Of a stretch of 64,000 bases of DNA, positions 42,438 through 50,630 are shown one piece after another. Below the pieces are notes generated by a model. The model saw only the letters and a program-made list of their open reading frames with translations, searched no databases and was not told the origin of the DNA. Location: the NCBI RefSeq assembly GCF_033708015.1, contig NZ_CP137920.1, forward strand, positions 2,294,001-2,358,000. The letters run 5' to 3'. The stretch comes from Proteus vulgaris (GTDB lineage: Bacteria > Pseudomonadota > Gammaproteobacteria > Enterobacterales > Enterobacteriaceae). The position numbers were made by a program, and so were the translations under genes. Positions within the stretch are counted from its first letter, which is position 1. The number at the start of each line of letters is the position of its first letter.

Positions 42438-42466
42438 AGCGCAGAGCGGCAACTCTGCGCTTTTTT
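42438..42466 (+). terminator. Strong plus-strand terminator-like hairpin between two minus genes
   Basis: AGCGCAGAG (42438-42446) pairs perfectly with CTCTGCGCT (42453-42461) around CGGCAA, followed by TTTTTT. As a terminator it works only for plus-strand transcripts, yet both flanking genes read leftward. On the minus strand it could serve as an RNA-stabilising or processing hairpin within the operon. Confidence 0.65.
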
Positions 42467-42496
42467 ACTTTTTATGACAGTGATTCTTAATTCAAA

Positions 42497-43234
42497 TTAA
42501 CGGGCAATTTGTTTAAGAATATTGACCCACATATCAGCATAATGAGGCCATGCTAAAAATTCTTTGCTACCCCAGTGAGGAGAACAGTCACTCATAAAGC
42601 AGCCTGTTTTTCCTTTTTCAAACTGACCAAATACCAGCAATGGGTCTTCACCAATATTTAATACCGTTTCTGTGTTCTCTTTAGCTGAAACCTTGTTATA
42701 ACCAAGGAACATAGGCCATTCACCAAAACCTTTTACTGACGCATGCTCAGCATTCACCGCACTAGCAAATACACCTTCTGGTGCTTCTACGCGATCGTCT
42801 CCATCCAACATTTCAACAGGCAGAACTTCTGCAAGTAATGTATTTTTGTAGTTTGCTTTAGCCTCAATACCCATAAATGACAGGTAACCACCAATCATTA
42901 ATAAGCCGCCACCATTAGCTACGAACTCTTTAATTATCCCTAATGCATTAGGGATAACTTTCATGTTGTAGAAGGTATCGTTTTGTAGAAGGAAGGTATT
43001 TGCACCAATGTCACTAATAACAATGACATCATATTTAGCCAATGCTTCTGCCGTTTGTGGGAATGCAACCTGAACGGTATGAGCAGGCATATAATCAACT
43101 TCAATACCCTTTTCTCTTAAGCAACTTAATAAGAACGTTGAACCTTCTTCATATTTGCTGGAAGTGAAGCTGTCGTAACCTTTAGAGTGGATCATATGAA
43201 TATGCCATGACTCACCAATAAATAAGATTTTCAT
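42497..43234 (-). CDS. Putative glutamine amidotransferase-like protein (PF07090 type)
   Basis: A 245-residue protein with a class I amidotransferase/ThuA-like fold. It begins MKILFIGESWHIHMIHSKGY, with a central FVANGGGLLMIGGYLSFMG, a nucleophile-elbow position without the usual GxCxG cysteine, and a C-terminal MSDCSPHWGSKEFLAWPHY. Catalytic amidotransferase activity is therefore doubtful. AGAGGAATAAAA precedes the ATG. It lies between the HTH-kinase gene (27-base gap) and the transporter gene. Confidence 0.8.
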   Translation of the reverse strand: MKILFIGESWHIHMIHSKGYDSFTSSKYEEGSTFLLSCLREKGIEVDYMPAHTVQVAFPQTAEALAKYDVIVISDIGANTFLLQNDTFYNMKVIPNALGIIKEFVANGGGLLMIGGYLSFMGIEAKANYKNTLLAEVLPVEMLDGDDRVEAPEGVFASAVNAEHASVKGFGEWPMFLGYNKVSAKENTETVLNIGEDPLLVFGQFEKGKTGCFMSDCSPHWGSKEFLAWPHYADMWVNILKQIAR

Positions 43235-43261
43235 TTTTATTCCTCTTTCAAAAAAGATTAT

Positions 43262-44482
43262 TTATTCAGGGGATTGGGTGACAATCTGTGAATATGTTGT
43301 TTGATTGATGCGATGCATGACATTAATATCTTCAGGCATTTCTGAAGCATTACTCGTCTCAACAGCTAAAGATGAAAAAGCTGATGCATAGCGTAACGCA
43401 TAAGAAAACTGCTTTCCTTTTGCCAACGAGGCAGCGAGCGCACCATTAAAAGCATCACCTGCCCCTGCTGTATTTTTTACAACTGCCGGATATGCCGGCG
43501 AATAAATATACTTATATCCGTCATAAGCTAACGAACCTTTACTACCTAGCGTAATAACTACTTTATTCACACCTTGCTGATAAATGGAAACGGCAGCATT
43601 TTTTGCGGACTCTAAATCGAGTACTTCTATCCCAGATAATAAACTGGCTTCCGTTTCATTAGGTGTTAATATATCTATCATTGGAAGTAATTCATTCACT
43701 ATTTTATTGTAAGGTGCTGGATTAAGAATAATAGGAATATTATTTTCGTTTCCAATAGCAATAATTTCTTTTAATGCTTCAACATTCGTTTCTAATTGAA
43801 GTAAAATTATATCTGCATCAATAATTTTATCTTTCTGGATTTTTACTTCATCAGCAGAGATATCCATATTAGAACCAGAGTAAATAGAAATAATATTTTC
43901 CCCACTCTCTTCCGAAACAAAAATAGATGCAGTTCCTGTTTGATAATTTTCTGTTTGATATATCGTTGATGTTTTTATTCTTGATGACGATATAAAATTA
44001 ACGGCATAATCACTAAATTGATCTGTACCAATCTTCGTAATAAAGTGTACCTGTGCATCAGCATAACTCGCTGCTAGTGCTTGATTACAGCCTTTACCTC
44101 CTGGTGAAAAGATAAATTTATTCGATAATAAGGATTCCCCGGCTTCTGGCAATCTGGGAAGATAGCTAATCATATCAACATTAAATGAACCCAGCACGCA
44201 CACCTTATTTATTGCTGTCTTATTTGCTAAATCGTTTTTATCAATTTGATCATTACATTCTAGAAATTGTATAATTTCTTTCTTAGCGACTTTATCTAAT
44301 GTTTCAAATTCTATAAAAGCACCACCATGGCATCTTTTTATAATTCCTTTTTCTGCTAGTGTATTTAAATCTGATCGTATTGTTTCTTTGGTAACATGAA
44401 GTTCTTTAGCCAAAACAGAAACTTTTACTGCACCATTACCTTTGATCAGATTAATTATTTTTTTATGACGTTCTGCTTTCAT
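43262..44482 (-). CDS. DeoR-type HTH fused to PfkB/ribokinase-family kinase
   Basis: A 406-residue two-domain protein. Residues 1-56 form a DeoR winged HTH (RHKKIINLIKGNGAVKVSVL, HVTKETIRSDLNTLAEKGII, KRCHGGA). From about residue 92 it is a ribokinase-like kinase: GSFNVDMI (98-105), PGGKGCNQA (127-135), and the catalytic GAGD at 340-343 in NTAGAGDAFNGAL. It could sense and phosphorylate the operon's sugar, acting as its own regulator. GAGG precedes the ATG. It is the first gene of the operon. Confidence 0.9.
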   Translation of the reverse strand: MKAERHKKIINLIKGNGAVKVSVLAKELHVTKETIRSDLNTLAEKGIIKRCHGGAFIEFETLDKVAKKEIIQFLECNDQIDKNDLANKTAINKVCVLGSFNVDMISYLPRLPEAGESLLSNKFIFSPGGKGCNQALAASYADAQVHFITKIGTDQFSDYAVNFISSSRIKTSTIYQTENYQTGTASIFVSEESGENIISIYSGSNMDISADEVKIQKDKIIDADIILLQLETNVEALKEIIAIGNENNIPIILNPAPYNKIVNELLPMIDILTPNETEASLLSGIEVLDLESAKNAAVSIYQQGVNKVVITLGSKGSLAYDGYKYIYSPAYPAVVKNTAGAGDAFNGALAASLAKGKQFSYALRYASAFSSLAVETSNASEMPEDINVMHRINQTTYSQIVTQSPE

Positions 44483-45439
44483 TTAATGTTACCTCTATGG
44501 CAACAACTTTAGTTTATTAGTTGTTATGGGATTGTGATTACAATCATATGTTATTTATTAAAAGCAAAAAAAAGCAGAAATACAAAAATAAAAAACAAAA
44601 ATAAACAGAAATAAACAATGACAATAGTAAGCATATTTAATAAATAAAATTAGAATTTATTCTTTTTTAGAAAAAAACGAATTAACTAATAACGTCATTT
44701 TAATTTACTGAGCATAAATAAATTTAATATTATTTCCTATATAAAAATAAAAAATAATATTATAAAATTATTTATAAAAATAAAATTTACTTTTATAAAT
44801 AAGACATTACAAAAAACTCTTCTCATTTCTCTGCAAACTATCCGTAATAATGCTTAAATAAAACACAATACAATTGAATCGAGCAATGCATTAATTATTT
44901 TTATCATCTCTGTTTTTTAAAACACATCTACTATAAAGAAATTCTAATCATTAAATGCCAAAGAAAACGATATCCTTTTACCAAAGACCGTCAGTTACTT
45001 AAGCAATACAAAAGCAATGCTTAAAACACACTCAGTTTTCATCTTTCATTTTTGTGATCTAAATAACATTTAGTTAGATAAAAAGTCATCAAACTTTGTC
45101 GACTTAGTTCATCAATGAGTCAATCTTTTCGTTCATATTGTAAATCAAGAAAGGTTTTTATCTATTTTCCACACCATTTATAAATATAATTTGTTTTTTT
45201 AGTCATTCTATAAATAGCAATTACTTCTAGAATAAGAACAAATGCAGTTAATAACACTAGTAAATATAAACATACAGATACATTCAACTAATTATTTTTG
45301 TAAAGAAACATTATTATTAGAAACATTTGGACATACTTCTTTCCTAGCACTTTGCTCATTTTATACTTAAATTTATTCATACCGTCAGTCACAACATAAA
45401 TTTCTGACAAAAAGCACAACATAAAATAAGGATATATTA
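44483..45439. other. Long AT-rich divergent intergenic region
   Basis: 957 bases, among the most AT-rich in the window, with many poly-A and poly-T tracts. It must contain divergent promoters for the HTH-kinase operon and the DUF4822 gene. I found no ORF with family character, no tRNA and no clear repeat. Such curved, AT-rich DNA is a typical H-NS target. Confidence 0.45.
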
Positions 45440-45931
45440 ATGAAAATAAAATCACTTATCGCAATCTCATTATTAAGCGCTAGTTTTTCTCTTTTTGCTG
45501 CAGAAAATTCAACATCATCTGCAAATATTCAAACTCAAGGCGTCATCCAGGCTCAAAAAGAGTTGAATGACTATGAGAAAATCATGATAGAAAAAGTTTG
45601 GGTAACGACCGATGCTATCGATGAAAAAGGAAATAAAACAGCCCCAGATAATGCGCAAGTGAGTAACTATTTTGGACTTGCTGAATATTATCCTAATGGC
45701 ACCTTTATTATGTTTACACCTGAAGGTAAACAAAAAATGCAAGGTGATTGGTCAATGTCAGATGATGGCAAAATACGTACCTTAGTTGCCAAAGATACTG
45801 AAGGTAAAACGCTATTTACCCGTGATGTAGAAAATATCACGGTTAAAAATGACGAGTATACTTATCGTATTTATCCAAATGCTGATGATCGTAATACCTA
45901 TTTCGATATTATTCATCACGTTAAAAAATAA
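45440..45931 (+). CDS. Secreted DUF4822-type protein
   Basis: A 163-residue exported protein. The signal peptide ends at about residue 20 (LFA before AENST). The mature domain contains EKVWVTTDAIDEKGN, YYPNGTFIMFTPEGK, GDWSMSDDGKIRTLVAKD and the C-terminal YRIYPNADDRNTYFDIIHH, which fits my memory of the DUF4822 domain, here as one copy. The fold looks like a small lipocalin-like beta protein; function unknown. AGGATATATTA precedes the ATG, and a good terminator follows. Confidence 0.78.
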   Translation: MKIKSLIAISLLSASFSLFAAENSTSSANIQTQGVIQAQKELNDYEKIMIEKVWVTTDAIDEKGNKTAPDNAQVSNYFGLAEYYPNGTFIMFTPEGKQKMQGDWSMSDDGKIRTLVAKDTEGKTLFTRDVENITVKNDEYTYRIYPNADDRNTYFDIIHHVKK

Positions 45932-45978
45932 ATTTAGTACGTTGTTTTACCTGTAAATTAATCTTACTCAATATATAA

Positions 45979-46020
45979 ATAAGGGTTACTTATAAAAATA
46001 AGTAACCCTTATTTTATTTT
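45979..46020 (+). terminator. Terminator between the DUF4822 gene and HD-kinase gene
   Basis: AAGGGTTACT (45981-45990) pairs with AGTAACCCTT (46001-46010), followed by ATTTTATTTTT. The left flank is also A/T-rich, so it may act in both directions for these convergent genes. Confidence 0.85.
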
Positions 46021-46059
46021 TATAGCTTACTTCTCATTTTGCCGAAATTAATCAAATCA

Positions 46060-47196
46060 TTAAAATATGCTCTGAGATTGCCCTTCAATCCAATAAATCA
46101 CTTTATGTGCTTCTTCTGGTGTTGGTATTTCTAATTTACTCAACATACGTTCCATTACTTTAGCTGGCACAGCTTCGTTTCTTGCATTATTTTGTCTCTG
46201 CCATTGCGCATATGGAACTTCAATATAAACCAACGTAATTTTTGCATTATAACGATAAAACAAAGAGATAAGTTGATCTCGCATTTTTCTTGTAATGTTG
46301 GTGGCATTCCAAACAAAAGATTTATGCTCTCGTAAATAAATACGAGCTTGCTCTTTTGCTTGCTGTGCTATCCAACCATTAGCATCTCTATTATCTGGTT
46401 TGATATTATTCTGGCGACGGAGCTCATCTAAACTCACAATCGGAAGATCTGCACAATGTTGACGAATAAAGGTATCTTTTCCCATACCTGGTAATCCACA
46501 TAACACCGTAACCTCACTTCCTTTCTCAGGATAAGGCTCATAATTACAGTCTGTGCTATTTTCTGTATAAAAATAGTGAAAGCGGGCATCATCTGAAGGA
46601 AATAGAGCGCTTTTGCGCCAACAGTTTAACTCTTCACAATAAAGTATAAATAGTTCAATTTTATCAAAAAGTGCCTGCTGATCTTCACAATCTCGCCCTA
46701 AAACATCCGCTTTAGCCAATAATGCCAACAAATAGCAATCTACTCTTAATGATGCAGAAAGCAGTGCTTTTTTAGGATCAGGTTTATCCATCACCCATAA
46801 CGGTAATCCATGGAAGCGAACTAACGCTGCAATCTGTTCTCTATCAGCAAAGTTTAAAGGAACTTTTTCATACAGAAAAAGACGTGTTGTTAATTCACCT
46901 TTACGTGCATGACCCGGTGAAACAATACGCCCCTCTTCTTCTCGTGTTGTAGAACGTTTTTCCACATCATGAAATAGTGCTGAGATCCATAAAATTTGCT
47001 GCTCTCTTTCAGTTAGTGTCTTATATTCTGGCAATGATTTAACTGAATTGATTACTCTTTGTGTATGAATCGCCACATCACCTTCTGCATGATGAATAGG
47101 ATCTTGTATAACACCAGCCATATCACGCATTTCGTCATACCGTTCACAGAGGTATTCCCATGACATTTCAGTGTGTAATTTATTATGAAGCATCAT
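46060..47196 (-). CDS. HD phosphohydrolase fused to polynucleotide-kinase domain (RNA end processing)
   Basis: A 378-residue, two-domain protein. Residues about 30-190 form an HD domain: His44, His76-Asp77 (ALFHDVEK), His96, His129 and Asp164 are the expected metal ligands. Residues about 228-378 form a P-loop kinase like T4 Pnk: Walker A GLPGMGKDT (234-242), then SLDELRR and WNATNITRKMRDQL. Together they could remove a cyclic phosphate or 3' phosphate and phosphorylate a 5'-OH RNA end. The ATG overlaps the RNA ligase stop as ATGA with GGAG upstream, so the two are coupled. An upstream in-frame start would overlap the ligase by 61 bases and was rejected. Confidence 0.87.
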   Translation of the reverse strand: MMLHNKLHTEMSWEYLCERYDEMRDMAGVIQDPIHHAEGDVAIHTQRVINSVKSLPEYKTLTEREQQILWISALFHDVEKRSTTREEEGRIVSPGHARKGELTTRLFLYEKVPLNFADREQIAALVRFHGLPLWVMDKPDPKKALLSASLRVDCYLLALLAKADVLGRDCEDQQALFDKIELFILYCEELNCWRKSALFPSDDARFHYFYTENSTDCNYEPYPEKGSEVTVLCGLPGMGKDTFIRQHCADLPIVSLDELRRQNNIKPDNRDANGWIAQQAKEQARIYLREHKSFVWNATNITRKMRDQLISLFYRYNAKITLVYIEVPYAQWQRQNNARNEAVPAKVMERMLSKLEIPTPEEAHKVIYWIEGQSQSIF

Positions 47197-47897
47197 TGAG
47201 ACTCCTGTACTTTTTCCCATATCAGAGGGGCTCGTCGCCAATTTTTTTTCCAATGAACATCTGTTTTAACATGATCTTTTCTAACGTATTTAAAAACACG
47301 ATGTGAGAAATCATCTAAAGAAAATGCGTGTGCATCTCGTGTAACAATGCCTTCCATTGGGCTCATTTTTTGCGTTAAAACATCATAAGATTGAAAGAAA
47401 CTTGCCTGTTTAGCTTGTGAAACGATCATATTTTCAAAATCAGTTTTATCCTGACATTTAGGCAGTGTAATCTCTGGTACCGTTGGAAGATCAAACAAAG
47501 AAGCATAAAACTGCACTTCTTCCCAACTAAGCCATTTATCTTTATAACGAACTGCAAACACATAAAAATATTCTTCTAGATGTGCATATTCAATAGAATG
47601 GATGGCATATAGATTTTCACCGAAAATATCTAACTCACCTAAATCATTTTTCATCATTTGCCAACGTTGACGTAATTGAGATGTCCACGCTGATTGTGTC
47701 GGAGTCGCATGCGAGCGTGCAAAAACGCCCATTTTATTTAGGCAATTATTTTCTCCATCGAGTTTTTCTGTATGGATAAGTTGTTTTATTTGGCAAATAT
47801 CCTGCCACCATTGCGCATTTATACGATCGTCGTTTGTTGTGCCTGGTGAAAAAGGATAGTGATAGGTTCTATCATATTTTTGTGATTGATTATTCAT
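47193..47897 (-). CDS. ATP-dependent RNA ligase (RNA_ligase family)
   Basis: A 234-residue nucleotidyltransferase with the ligase motifs in order: motif I EKLDGEN with adenylated Lys45, RSHA at 61-64, motif III IFGENLYAIH (91-100), motif IV MEGIVTRD (181-188) and motif V VFKYVRK (201-207). It should seal 5'-phosphate to 3'-OH RNA ends by way of ligase-AMP. Small size and no extra domain suggest a minimal Rnl2-like enzyme that depends on its partner. It is first in a two-gene operon with the HD-kinase and divergent from an SDR gene. No RtcB or RtcR gene is nearby. Confidence 0.88.
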   Translation of the reverse strand: MNNQSQKYDRTYHYPFSPGTTNDDRINAQWWQDICQIKQLIHTEKLDGENNCLNKMGVFARSHATPTQSAWTSQLRQRWQMMKNDLGELDIFGENLYAIHSIEYAHLEEYFYVFAVRYKDKWLSWEEVQFYASLFDLPTVPEITLPKCQDKTDFENMIVSQAKQASFFQSYDVLTQKMSPMEGIVTRDAHAFSLDDFSHRVFKYVRKDHVKTDVHWKKNWRRAPLIWEKVQESQ

Positions 47898-48147
47898 TAT
47901 TTAATACTCATTAAGTAACAGAATCTCTACCAAATTTAAAAAAATTTAGTAAGTTAATTTTTCTGTATCTGCACTATTCCTTCAGTGCCTTAATGCGTAT
48001 TACATAATAACGACCTACAATAAAGAGAAGTGAAAATAAAATAAGTAGCTATATTAACCATAAGCTTAGTAGAGTGCTAGATAAATAACCTTTTTTATCT
48101 CTTATATTACTTTTTGCTTAATTCTCAAATCGAATGTCGGAGGAAAT

Positions 48148-48936
48148 ATGTACAACGATCTTCAAGGAAAAGTAGCTGCCGTTACGGGTTCATCAAGAGG
48201 AATTGGTGCTGCTGTTGTATCACGATTAGTCGCTGAAGGAATGAATGTCGTGATTAACTATCATTCTGACGAAGAAGAGGCCCAAAGCCTTGCCGATGAT
48301 TTAAATAAATTAAATTTAGGTAAAGCCATTATTTTTGGGGGAGATATTAGTAACGAAGATGTTGCCCATAATTTTATTTATTGTGCCATAAACCATTTTG
48401 GTAAACTCGATCTACTTATTAATAATGCTGGAATTGAAGCACAAACACCTTCCCACGCTGTTGATTTATCCGATTGGCGTAAAATTATAGATGTGAATTT
48501 AACTAGTTATTTTCTTACCGCTCGCGCTGCACTAAGATATTTTGTAGAAAATAAACTTCAAGGCAATATCATTAATATGTCATCTGTTCATGAGATTATC
48601 CCTTGGCCTACTTTTGCAAGTTACGCAGCAAGTAAAGGTGGAGTAAGAATGCTGACTCAATCTCTCGCTCTTGAATATGCAAGTCAGGGTATTAGAATTA
48701 ATTCAATTGGTCCTGGAGCAATCAACACCCCCATCAACCAAGAAAAAATGCAAGATGATACGCTTCGTGAAGAATTAGAAGAGATGATCCCAATGAAATA
48801 TGCGGCTGAACCAGAAGTTGTTGCTAATGTAGCCGCTTGGTTAGCATCTGAACAATCAACCTATATCACAGGGCAGACTATTTTTATTGATGGAGGGATG
48901 ACTCTTTATTCCTCCTTCCAATCTGGTAAAGGTTAA
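48148..48936 (+). CDS. SDR-family oxidoreductase, glucose 1-dehydrogenase-like
   Basis: A 262-residue short-chain dehydrogenase, the length of Bacillus glucose 1-dehydrogenase. The cofactor motif is AAVTGSSRGIGAAVV, NNAG follows in LLINNAGIEAQ, the catalytic Ser lies in INMSSVHEI, and YAASKGG gives the Tyr-x3-Lys pair. The C-terminus has ITGQTIFIDGGMTLY. GTCGGAGGAAAT precedes the ATG. The substrate is uncertain, and the resemblance to glucose dehydrogenase is from reading only. It is divergent from the RNA ligase gene. Confidence 0.88.
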   Translation: MYNDLQGKVAAVTGSSRGIGAAVVSRLVAEGMNVVINYHSDEEEAQSLADDLNKLNLGKAIIFGGDISNEDVAHNFIYCAINHFGKLDLLINNAGIEAQTPSHAVDLSDWRKIIDVNLTSYFLTARAALRYFVENKLQGNIINMSSVHEIIPWPTFASYAASKGGVRMLTQSLALEYASQGIRINSIGPGAINTPINQEKMQDDTLREELEEMIPMKYAAEPEVVANVAAWLASEQSTYITGQTIFIDGGMTLYSSFQSGKG

Positions 48937-48942
48937 TTAGTA

Positions 48943-48985
48943 ATAAAACTCCCACTTTTTGGTTTCTATATGACTAGAAAGTGGG
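48943..48985 (-). terminator. Leftward terminator-like hairpin
   Basis: CCCACTTT (48951-48958) pairs with AAAGTGGG (48978-48985). The T-run appears only on the minus strand (complement of 48943-48950). It lies just past the stop of the minus-strand fragment at 48998, which suggests a former leftward gene. Confidence 0.5.
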
Positions 48986-48997
48986 GGACATCATTAA

Positions 48998-49165
48998 TTA
49001 TTCTTGTTCTAAATCAAGCACAACATTTTTAGATTTAATCAAGTTATTTGGAAAAATAAACTCGCTATCAAAAATAAATGGTGCATATAATTTTCGAGTC
49101 TCCATGAAAATAGAACCCTTTACTTTTAACCATGCCGTAACAACAAGTTCGCGCCAACAAGCACC
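48998..49165 (-). pseudogene. Possible C-terminal remnant of an unknown gene
   Basis: A 55-codon open stretch ends at a TAA complement (48998-49000) and is closed upstream by a TGA (49166-49168). The peptide looks protein-like: it contains CWRELVVTAWLKVKG and METRKLYAPFIFDSEFIF. A leftward terminator follows the stop. I do not recognise the family. It could instead be a 35-residue small protein starting at the ATG complement at 49103-49105. Confidence 0.3.
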
Positions 49166-49548
49166 TCATCTCGAGCAAAAGCTAAATATAATGTTTTTAC
49201 CTGAATCTATCTAATTAATAAACATCATTTAACTTCATATTTCATGGGGAAAATTAATTAGTATTAACAAATAACAACATTACAACATTACAACAATTAA
49301 GCAGACTAAAAAACAATTCTATTTGTTTTCATTCTATATCATAGTACATCATTGTGTAATATTTAGGTTATTTGCCTATAACACATTGCCAAAAAATACA
49401 AATAAACACTAGAAAAATTGTGATCACATACACCTTTTTGCATCATTAATGCTATTTAAGACAAATAGAAACTGTTTTTTTATCAACAAATAGGTAATCT
49501 AGCAATCTGATTTTGATGACCAAACATGAATAGTTAAAAGGATATTTT

Positions 49549-49806
49549 ATGTTTACTTCACAGCTCATGCTGGTCGGTTATGTGTTGTTGGTAAGCCCTT
49601 GTGGAAATGATTCTTGTGATGCAGTTCCTGTTACAGAAACTATTTATACTAAGGATGAATGTACAACACGACTTAACTACTTAAAACAAAAAAGACCTGA
49701 CCTTATTATTTTCTGTGGAGAAGTCTTGAGAGATCCTGAAGTTACTGATGAAAATCCTTATCTCACCCCACCAGATAGCGCAGATGACGTTTTCAAAATT
49801 AAGTAA
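49549..49806 (+). CDS. Small DUF1482-like phage-type protein
   Basis: An 85-residue protein starting MFTSQLMLVGYVLLVSPCGN, with a hydrophobic N-terminus and cysteines in CGNDSC, DECTTRLN and IIFCGEV. The layout resembles DUF1482 proteins found in lambdoid prophages. AAAGGATATTTT precedes the ATG. It lies 110 bases upstream of an S24 repressor gene in the same direction; the two may be a leftover of a prophage regulatory region. Function unknown. Confidence 0.6.
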   Translation: MFTSQLMLVGYVLLVSPCGNDSCDAVPVTETIYTKDECTTRLNYLKQKRPDLIIFCGEVLRDPEVTDENPYLTPPDSADDVFKIK

Positions 49807-49916
49807 TCACTCTATTCTTAATTTTATTTTTAAGATAAAATACAATTTAATTTGTTTTCTTTTTACGATATACTCTTTGTACTTGAATATGTAAGGACAC
49901 GTATTAGGAGTCACTA

Positions 49917-50609
49917 ATGTCTATTGCGAAACGTACCAAAGATAAACGCATTGCGTTAGGTTTAACACAATCAGAGCTTGCTACTTTAGCAAGTACAACA
50001 CAACAATCCATAGAACAACTAGAAAGTGGTAAAACTAAACGTCCCCGTTTTTTACCTGAATTAGCAAAAGCATTAAATTGTGATTTAGCTTGGCTGCTTG
50101 AAGGTGAAGAACGTCCCAATGCAACTTCTGAAATTCCCCCCGAAAATGAATGGCAAGCTGTCAGTGAATGGGACAGTAATACTCCTTTAGGTGCTGATGA
50201 AGTGGAAATTCCCTATTTTAAAAGTATTGAACTCGCAGCAGGTGACGGTTGTTGTACTAACGAAGATCATAATGGATATAAATTGAGATTTTCAAAAAGC
50301 ACATTACGCCGTTATGGCGCATCTTCTCAAAACGTTATTTGTTTTTCCGTTTATGGCGATAGTATGTCACCAGTTATTCCTAATGGCTCAACAGTCACTG
50401 TCGATACAGGCAATACACGTATTGTTGATGGTGGGATTTATGCTATCGAACAAGATGCCTTGTTTAGAATAAAACTACTCTATCGTCAACCAGGCGGTAA
50501 ATTGATTATACGTAGCTATAATAAAGACGAATTTCCTGATGAATCAGCGGAAACTGATTCTGTAAAAATTATGGGCCGTATTATCCATTGGTCAGTAATG
50601 GCTTGGTAA
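49917..50609 (+). CDS. Orphan phage-type repressor, XRE HTH plus S24 peptidase
   Basis: A 230-residue CI/LexA-like regulator. Residues 5-60 form an XRE HTH ([20 protein letters not shown]). The C-terminal S24 domain has an Ala-Gly cleavage pair at 108-109 ([10 protein letters not shown]), nucleophile Ser149 in [12 protein letters not shown] and catalytic Lys186 in FRIKLLYR. All residues needed for RecA-stimulated self-cleavage are present. GGAG precedes the ATG. There is no integrase or structural phage gene nearby, so it may now control host genes in the SOS response. Confidence 0.9.
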   Translation: MSIAKRTKDKRIALGLTQSELATLASTTQQSIEQLESGKTKRPRFLPELAKALNCDLAWLLEGEERPNATSEIPPENEWQAVSEWDSNTPLGADEVEIPYFKSIELAAGDGCCTNEDHNGYKLRFSKSTLRRYGASSQNVICFSVYGDSMSPVIPNGSTVTVDTGNTRIVDGGIYAIEQDALFRIKLLYRQPGGKLIIRSYNKDEFPDESAETDSVKIMGRIIHWSVMAW

Positions 50610-50630
50610 TCAATATTCAAGACAATAGTT

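Larger units (their letters stand above)
48937..49548. other. Intergenic region SDR gene to DUF1482 gene
   Basis: 612 bases. Contents: a leftward terminator-like hairpin (48943-48985), a protein-like minus-strand fragment (48998-49165), a short direct repeat of CAACATTAC near 49270-49295, and a TGTGATCACA palindrome at 49419-49428 about 120 bases before the DUF1482 gene. No intact gene was supported. Confidence 0.5.

Noticed and set aside
48981..49214. 77-codon plus-strand open frame after the SDR gene
   Set aside because: It is antisense to a more protein-like minus-strand fragment and lacks a ribosome site.
49419..49428. TGTGATCACA palindrome considered as a CRP site
   Set aside because: The half-sites abut with no 6-base spacer, so it does not fit CRP; it could be an operator for another regulator but there is no evidence.
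49549..50609. Complete prophage at the S24 repressor
   Set aside because: No integrase, terminase, capsid, lysis or attachment-site duplication is present nearby.
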